DNA of 7,701 nt from an uncultured Novosphingobium sp. (GTDB lineage: Bacteria > Pseudomonadota > Alphaproteobacteria > Sphingomonadales > Sphingomonadaceae), in assembly GCA_937897535.1 (NCBI GenBank), contig CALCQB010000022.1, positions 1 to 7,701 of the forward strand, written 5' to 3'. Shown piece after piece: positions 1 to 6,011 of the stretch. The notes beneath the pieces were generated by a model. That model was not told the DNA's origin and did not search any database. It was given only the letters and a program-made list of their open reading frames with translations. The translations under genes and the position numbers were made by a program. Within the stretch, counting starts at the first letter, position 1, and each line of letters begins with the position of its first letter.

Positions 1-1
1 T

Positions 2-445
2 GCCGATCAGGCGCAAGTCAACGCGATCCTGACCTTGCTGCGGCAGCGCTTCGACCTCGTGCTGGTCGATCTGCCAGCCGACTGGACCAACTGGTCGCTC
101 GCCATCGCGGCCGCTGCCGAGCGCGTATTGATGGTGATCGACAGTTCGATCGCCAGCCTGCGCCAGGGCCGTCGCAGGATCGATCTGCTTGAATCGGTCG
201 GCGCGAACCGCACGGCAGTCAAACTGATCGCCAACCGCACCGAGCGCCGGCTGTTTCGGACCATCGGAACCGACGACATTGCCGATGCCCTGCATGCCGA
301 AGTGGTGGCCAGTCTGAGCGATGAAGGCGGCGCACTTCGGGCCGCGCAGGATCAGGGCGTACTGCTGAGCGACAGCGTCGGACGTAATTCCTATGTCCGC
401 ACGATCAACGATATCGCGCGGCGCCTGGCGTCAGGAGAAATCTGA
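2..445 (+). CDS. cpaE: CpaE/TadZ-like Tad pilus localisation ATPase, C-terminal part (5' end outside window)
   Basis: The frame is open from the first bases, so this is the last 147 codons of a longer gene. CpaE/TadZ proteins belong to the MinD/ParA ATPase superfamily and direct the Tad pilus machine to its site, often a cell pole, on the cytoplasmic face of the inner membrane. Visible here is the strand-plus-loop FDLVLVDLPADWTNWS (nt 50-97), the Walker B-like region of the family, followed by a helix and the strand VLMVIDSSIASLRQGRR, where MinD relatives switch to their second half. The Walker A region and the N-terminal receiver-like domain would lie upstream, so nucleotide binding cannot be judged. 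The stop codon is one base before the cpaF start, which places both in one operon. A TTG at 35 could be read as a start but lies inside the conserved fold. Assignment rests on this motif and on the cpaF-tadB-tadC context. Confidence 0.88.
   Translation, partial: ADQAQVNAILTLLRQRFDLVLVDLPADWTNWSLAIAAAAERVLMVIDSSIASLRQGRRRIDLLESVGANRTAVKLIANRTERRLFRTIGTDDIADALHAEVVASLSDEGGALRAAQDQGVLLSDSVGRNSYVRTINDIARRLASGEI
433..437 (+). promoter_or_regulatory. Shine-Dalgarno sequence of cpaF
   Basis: AGGAG lies nine bases before the ATG at 447, inside the last codons of cpaE. It decides the cpaF start: an in-frame ATG at 393 would give 18 more residues, but that stretch overlaps cpaE and has no comparable ribosome binding site. 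Confidence 0.8.
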
Positions 446-446
446 A

Positions 447-1828
<1,382 letters not shown>

Positions 1829-1829
<1 letters not shown>

Positions 1830-2830
1830 TGGTCGATCTTTTCGTCCGGTTAGGCGTGTTGCTGGCGACTTTCGGGTCGGTCTACATTCTGGCCCAGATC
1901 GCGCTGGGCCGCATCTGGACCAGCCGCGCCCGCTATGCAGCCGTCAACCACCGGCTGGAATTGATCCGGCGCGGGGCATCGACCGAAGAAGTCATGTCGA
2001 CGCTGCGCAAGAACGTGCCGCGGGAATTCAAGGGCGTACCCCCGATTCTGGGGCGCATGCTGATGAAAATCCAGCAGGTGCTGTTTGCGTCGGGTGTCCA
2101 GTACACCATGACCCAGGTTCTGCAGGTCATGGCACTGCTGACCGTTGTATTGCTGCTGGCCTTCCTGCTGGCTCTGATCGTTGCCGGCATACCGATCGCG
2201 GCCGGAACGGTGCTGTTCGCGCTGGTCTTGGCCTTGATCGTCGGGATGGCATTGCCGTTCGTAGCGTTGAACATACGAGCCCAGCGCCGCCGCAAGAAAA
2301 TCGAGGAACAGTTTCCTGTCTCGCTCGACATCTTTGTCCGCGCGCTCCGCTCGGGACATCCCGTCGCGTCCGCCATTGAACTTTTGACCCGCGAGATGGA
2401 GGATCCGATCGGCAGTGAATTCGGCCTGGTGTCCGATGAAATTGCGTTCGGTGCCGAATTGACCGATGCCGTCGAAGCGATGGCCGATCGCTGGGACCTT
2501 GAAGATATCCGGATGTTCGTCGTGTCACTCTCGGTCCAGATCGAAACCGGCGGAAACCTGGCCGAGATTCTGGAAAATCTGGCCGAGGTCATCCGCAGTC
2601 GCGCGAGCCTCTATCGCAAGGTCCGCTCGTTAAGCTCGGAAGGCCGGATGACCGGCTGGATGTTGACCGTGCTGCCGCTCATCACGATTGTCGGGATGTT
2701 CACGGTCAGCCCCGCGTTCTATCTCGATGTGTCGCGCGATCCGATTTTCGTGATTGGGTTCCCGGCGCTGATGATCCTCTACCTGATCGGGGTGCTGTGG
2801 ATCCGCAACCTCGTGAACATCAAGGTCTAG
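1829..2830 (+). CDS. tadB: TadB-type inner-membrane platform protein of the Tad pilus (T2SSF domain)
   Basis: This 333-aa integral membrane protein is the first of two platform subunits that, with TadC, anchor the CpaF ATPase and pass its motion to the growing pilus. Hydrophobic segments lie at about residues 4-24, 98-119, 120-147, 275-296 and 305-325. The cytoplasmic T2SSF (GspF-like) domain spans about 160-275, with FPVSLDIFVRALRSGHPVASAI near its start and the IETGGNLAEILENLAEVIR segment, which is diagnostic for TadB. A basic stretch (RAQRRRKKIEEQF, about 150-162) precedes the domain, as usual. Its ATG overlaps the cpaF stop by one base, so translation is probably coupled. The 4-nt gap to tadC keeps it in the operon. 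Length and motifs are ordinary for the family. Confidence 0.95.
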
Positions 2831-2834
2831 CCGC

Positions 2835-3812
2835 ATGCTCACGCTGATCGCCCAGAACGACATTCTCCGCATCCTGGTACTGCTGGCGATCTTTGTCGTG
2901 GTGGCCGTTGGAGCGCGTTCGCTCATAACCGTAGTCGAGCAACGCGCGAATATCCGCACCGAAATCGGCCGGCTGTCGCGCGGCGTTGCTTCGGCAGCGA
3001 AAGGCCCGGTGCTTCGCGTCAATGCGCTGGACAGCGGCTGGGCGGTGCTGGCGAAGAAAATCGAAGATGCCGGTCTGAACCTGAGCGACACCAACCAGGA
3101 ACGGCTGTCGGTCCTGCTCCGGTCCGCCGGGTACACCTCGCCGTCTGCCCCCAAACTCTTCACCCTGATCCGGCTGTGCATGATCTTCCTGCTTCCGACG
3201 GCTTATGTGCTTCTGGCCTACGCGAGCGGCGATCCGCCTTCGTTTACCCGGCTCTACCTGTTCGGTTCGGGCCTTGCCTTGCTTGGGCTCGTGGTTCCCC
3301 GGCTGTTCGTCCAGGCGAAGGCCGATCGGCGCAAGGAGCAAATCGTCAACGGCTTTCCCGACTGCCTCGATCTGGTTCTGGTCTGCGTCGAATCCGGGCT
3401 CGGGCTCGAGGCGGCGATCGACCGGGTCGGGCGTGAGATGGTGATCTCGCACCCGCGCGTGGCCGAACTGCTGTCGCTGACGGTGCTCCAGCTGCGGGCC
3501 GGGGCATCGCGCGAAGAGGCGTTTCGCAAGCTGGCCGATGCCTCGGCGGTGGAAGACATCCGATCGTTCACCACCCTCGTGATCCAGTCGGACAAGCTCG
3601 GCACCAGCATTGCCACGACATTGCGGGTCTACGCCGCGGAAATGCGCGAGAAGCGGCGGATGCGGGCTGAAGAAAAAGCCCACCGGCTGCCGGTCCTGAT
3701 CTCGATCCCGCTCGTCGCCTGCATGCTGCCGACCATGATCGGGACGCTGATGCTGCCGGCGGTGATCATGGTGGCCCGTGAAATTCTGCCGATCATGGCA
3801 GGGGGAAGGTAA
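2835..3812 (+). CDS. tadC: TadC-type inner-membrane platform protein of the Tad pilus (T2SSF domain)
   Basis: This 325-aa protein is the second platform subunit, a paralogue of TadB expected to work with it in the inner membrane beneath the pilus. Hydrophobic segments lie at about residues 10-28, 109-130, 138-158 and 286-318. The T2SSF domain runs about 172-290, with FPDCLDLVLVCVESGLGLEAAI (from residue 174), then LRAGASREEAFRKLADAS and IQSDKLGTSIATTLRVYA, a set typical of TadC. A charged stretch (MREKRRMRAEEKAHRLP, about 270-286) precedes the last membrane segments. AAGG at 2822-2825, at the end of tadB, can serve as ribosome binding site for the ATG at 2835. Six bases separate its stop from the next start, so it shares the transcript. 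Confidence 0.95.
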   Translation: MLTLIAQNDILRILVLLAIFVVVAVGARSLITVVEQRANIRTEIGRLSRGVASAAKGPVLRVNALDSGWAVLAKKIEDAGLNLSDTNQERLSVLLRSAGYTSPSAPKLFTLIRLCMIFLLPTAYVLLAYASGDPPSFTRLYLFGSGLALLGLVVPRLFVQAKADRRKEQIVNGFPDCLDLVLVCVESGLGLEAAIDRVGREMVISHPRVAELLSLTVLQLRAGASREEAFRKLADASAVEDIRSFTTLVIQSDKLGTSIATTLRVYAAEMREKRRMRAEEKAHRLPVLISIPLVACMLPTMIGTLMLPAVIMVAREILPIMAGGR

Positions 3813-3818
3813 GCTCCA

Positions 3819-4823
3819 ATGTCAGCCAATGTCCGCATAGCGTTGTTGATCGGCAGTTCGCTGCTGCTGAGCGGTTGCCAGTTGTTCCAGGGCCGGACCG
3901 CCCGGCTGGAGGCTGGCCTGCGCATTCCCCGTCAGGCCGAGCCGCGGGAATACGCCCGTCAGCAGTTCGAACTGGGCCGGTCCGCGCTCGAATCGCGCAG
4001 CTATGTCGCCGCCATCACCGCCTTCCGCAATTCCGCGCTCGAGCCGGACTTCGCCGCCGCCAGCTATAACGGCCTCGGGATCGCCTATGCCGGGATTGGC
4101 CGGAACGACCTCGCCGGGCGGTATTTCCGCACCGCGGTCGCGCTCGATCCCGCATCGCCGCGCTATGCCGCCAATCTCGCCCGGCTCGACCAGGCGAGCA
4201 GCGAGGCCCGGCTGGCCCGGCTGGAGCGCGACAAGGTTCTGGCCGCGCCCGCCGCTTCGCCCCAGCCACGGCTGATCCCCGGCACCCGGACCAGGGCTTC
4301 GCTCGAGGTAGCCAGTCCGCACGCACGGTTCACGCAATCGGCTGCAACACCGATCCGGGTTGGCATGGTGCAGCCGGCCCCGGCTCGGCCGGCCCGTCCG
4401 GTCGATGAACCCCGCCAGGCCCCGAAGCACGCGGCGCGCCCCGTCGCAATCGAAGGCCCGCGCGCGGCCAGCCTGACCAAGGCCGCTGGTGAGGACCATC
4501 CCGCCCAACCGGCGCTGTCGCTGCCCAAGCAAGCCCCGGCCCCCGCCGTGGCCGCCGCAACCTCCGCGCCAAGGACCGTCTCGGTGCCGGGCCAGTGGAC
4601 CACGGCACCACAAAAGGCCCCGGCCATCACCACCACCGGCCGCCGCTATTCACCCGCCCAGTTCGCCGAGATTTTCGAACCCTATGCCCAGCCCGAAGCC
4701 CGCACCCCGATCATGGCGAGCGTGACCTCGCCGGGCCTGCGCAGCAACGCCCCGCCGCAACCGGTGTTCGGTCATGCCGCCACCCCGGTTCCCGCTGAAA
4801 GCCTGGCGCTGGCTGGCCAATGA
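3819..4823 (+). CDS. tadD: TadD-like TPR lipoprotein with a long Ala/Pro-rich C-terminal tail
   Basis: This 334-aa protein has a lipoprotein signal: a short basic N-terminus, a hydrophobic run (residues 7-17) and lipobox LSGC with Cys20. Two TPR-like units follow, about 43-76 (containing FELGRSALESRSYVAAITAF) and 78-113 (containing ASYNGLGIAYAGIGRNDLA). TadD is thought to act as the pilotin-like lipoprotein that helps the secretin reach the outer membrane, and position after tadC fits that role. Residues about 141-275 are low-complexity, rich in Ala, Pro and Arg, and look disordered; a more ordered patch (RRYSPAQFAEIFEPYA, 275-290) follows. TadD proteins are usually shorter and mostly TPR, so the tail is the odd part. 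GGAAGG at 3804-3809 is the ribosome binding site. The stop overlaps the next start (ATGA). The TPR lipoprotein call is firm; tadD orthology is likely but inferred from context. Confidence 0.82.
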   Translation: MSANVRIALLIGSSLLLSGCQLFQGRTARLEAGLRIPRQAEPREYARQQFELGRSALESRSYVAAITAFRNSALEPDFAAASYNGLGIAYAGIGRNDLAGRYFRTAVALDPASPRYAANLARLDQASSEARLARLERDKVLAAPAASPQPRLIPGTRTRASLEVASPHARFTQSAATPIRVGMVQPAPARPARPVDEPRQAPKHAARPVAIEGPRAASLTKAAGEDHPAQPALSLPKQAPAPAVAAATSAPRTVSVPGQWTTAPQKAPAITTTGRRYSPAQFAEIFEPYAQPEARTPIMASVTSPGLRSNAPPQPVFGHAATPVPAESLALAGQ

Positions 4824-5293
4824 TCGCTACGATTGGATTGGCGGTACTGTCGGGGCTGGGCCTGACCGGCAGCTGGCTGGATGTTACTCAGCGGCGGCTG
4901 CCCAACTGGCTCAGCGGCCTCGCGCTGCTGCTGGGCCTGATCGCGGCGTTCGCCAGTGGCGGGCTGCCGGAGCTGGGCTGGCACGGGCTCCACGCGGTGG
5001 TCGCGCTGGCCGTCGGCATGGGGCTCTATGCGCTCGGCGTATTCGGGGCCGGGGATGCCAAGTTCTATGCCGCGCTCGCCGCCTGGTTTCCGTTCCAGGA
5101 AGGCCTGCGGCTGTTCGTCGCGGTGACCATGGCCGGGCTGATCCTGCTGGTGGTTTCGCTGGTACTGCGCCGCCTCCGCGGCCAGAAACTGCTGTCGCGC
5201 GGGGCCGATGCCGGATCGGGCCTGCCTTACGGCGTGGCGATTGCCGGCGGCGCCTTCCTGCTGGCGCTGCAGACCTTGCTCGCGCCGGGCTGA
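4820..5293 (+). CDS. cpaA: CpaA/TadV-type prepilin peptidase (A24 family)
   Basis: This 157-aa polytopic membrane protein is an aspartate peptidase that removes the leader of Flp prepilins, and probably of pseudopilins, at the inner membrane. The two catalytic aspartates are visible: Asp21 in SWLDVTQRRLPN, matching the family's D...(I/L)PN motif, and Asp79 in FGAGDAKFYAA, matching GxGD. The rest is mostly hydrophobic, with segments near 1-20, 31-46, 57-75, 95-117 and 134-154. The N-terminal methyltransferase domain of larger type IV prepilin peptidases is absent, as normal for the CpaA/TadV branch. It overlaps tadD by four bases (ATGA), a classic coupled junction. Tad loci often carry this gene near the pilin gene at the other end, so a place after tadD is a variant arrangement. 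No second peptidase can be excluded outside the window. Confidence 0.93.
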   Translation: MIATIGLAVLSGLGLTGSWLDVTQRRLPNWLSGLALLLGLIAAFASGGLPELGWHGLHAVVALAVGMGLYALGVFGAGDAKFYAALAAWFPFQEGLRLFVAVTMAGLILLVVSLVLRRLRGQKLLSRGADAGSGLPYGVAIAGGAFLLALQTLLAPG

Positions 5294-5338
5294 ACCCGGG
5301 CCGATCCGCCCTGACCTGCAACCAAGAATTGAGCCGAC
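5294..5338. other. Short gap between cpaA and the J-domain gene
   Basis: Forty-five bases. A 5-bp GC stem (CCGGG ctgaa CCCGG, about 5285-5299) overlaps the cpaA stop but has no following T-run, so it is not a convincing terminator. I see no clear promoter. The ribosome binding site before the ATG at 5339 is weak. Confidence 0.4.
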
Positions 5339-5914
5339 ATGAACAGTGATGGATCCTTCAGGAACTACTACGAAATTCTCCAGGTCGATCCCAACTGTGA
5401 CGCAAAGACAATCGAGGCGGCCTATCGCAATCTGGCCAAACGCTATCACCCCGACCATCCCGAAACCGCCGATTTCGACAAGTTCAGCCTCGTCCTCGAA
5501 GCTTACCGGGCGCTCCGCAATCCCGAAGACCGCGCCCACTACAACGCCGAACACGCCGAAATCCTCGGCACTGACATCCCAATCAGCCCCAGCGCCGGCT
5601 ACCGGATCGACGAGAGCGTCGCGGTCAGCGATGCCGATGCCCACGCCCGGCTGCTGATGCTGCTCTACAAGGCCCGCCGCGACAATGCGCTGGACCCGGG
5701 CGTGTCTAGTTTCGTGATCCAGGAAATGCTGGCCTGCAGCGACGAGCAGTTCGAGTTTCACCGCTGGTATCTCAAAGCCAAGGGCCTGATCGAGGTGACC
5801 GAGCAGGGCTCGCTGGCGATCACCATCGACGGGGTCGACCATGTCATCGCGATGTCCAAGACCAAGGTGGCCGAACAGCTCCTGCTAGCCCAGTCGGCCG
5901 AGCGCGGCGACTAG
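5339..5914 (+). CDS. J-domain protein with a winged-helix-like C-terminal domain
   Basis: This 191-aa soluble protein begins with a J domain (about residues 9-70): NYYEILQVDPNCDAKTIEAAY, then KRYHPDHP with the HPD motif at 37-39, then LEAYRALRNPEDRAHYN. J domains stimulate the ATPase of Hsp70 (DnaK). There is no Gly/Phe region or zinc finger, so it is a class C (type III) J protein, not DnaJ itself. Residues about 95-175 have the pattern of a small winged helix: helices (AHARLLMLLYKARRD; SSFVIQEMLACS; FEFHRWYLKAKGLIEV), then a beta wing (GSLAITIDGVDHV). This second assignment is by eye. The gene follows cpaA on the same strand after 45 bases and may be the last gene of the Tad transcript, or independent. 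Its client is unknown. The start is set by the J domain directly after it; the ATG at 5349 is out of frame. Confidence 0.85.
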   Translation: MNSDGSFRNYYEILQVDPNCDAKTIEAAYRNLAKRYHPDHPETADFDKFSLVLEAYRALRNPEDRAHYNAEHAEILGTDIPISPSAGYRIDESVAVSDADAHARLLMLLYKARRDNALDPGVSSFVIQEMLACSDEQFEFHRWYLKAKGLIEVTEQGSLAITIDGVDHVIAMSKTKVAEQLLLAQSAERGD

Positions 5915-6011
5915 CGCGCCGGGGGCGGGGCGAGGATAACAGGTGGCGGCGATGTAGGAAAATGGGCCCTCCCGCCTTGCCAAGCCCGGCCCGCGCAGGA
6001 ATAACCGGGCG
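5915..6011. other. Intergenic region before the restriction-modification gene
   Basis: Ninety-seven GC-rich bases. A 5-bp stem straddles the stop of the J-domain gene (GCGCG at 5902-5906 with CGCGC at 5915-5919), and a second possible stem pairs GGGCC 5964-5968 with GGCCC 5988-5992. Neither has a T-run, so intrinsic termination is doubtful. AGGA at 5997-6000 is a modest ribosome binding site for the ATG at 6012. A stop codon at 5955-5957 in the downstream frame rules out a much longer N-terminus. I see no sure promoter. Confidence 0.45.

Noticed and set aside
35..37. TTG as a start codon for a short complete protein ending at 445
   Set aside because: The frame is open to the window start and the residues before the TTG continue the CpaE fold, so this is a truncated view of a longer gene.
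393..446. An 18-residue longer N-terminus for CpaF, starting at the ATG at 393
   Set aside because: It would overlap cpaE by 53 bases and lacks a ribosome binding site, whereas AGGAG at 433-437 is well placed for the ATG at 447.
5902..5919. Hairpin across the stop of the J-domain gene as an intrinsic terminator
   Set aside because: The stem is only 5 bp and is followed by a G-rich run instead of T residues.
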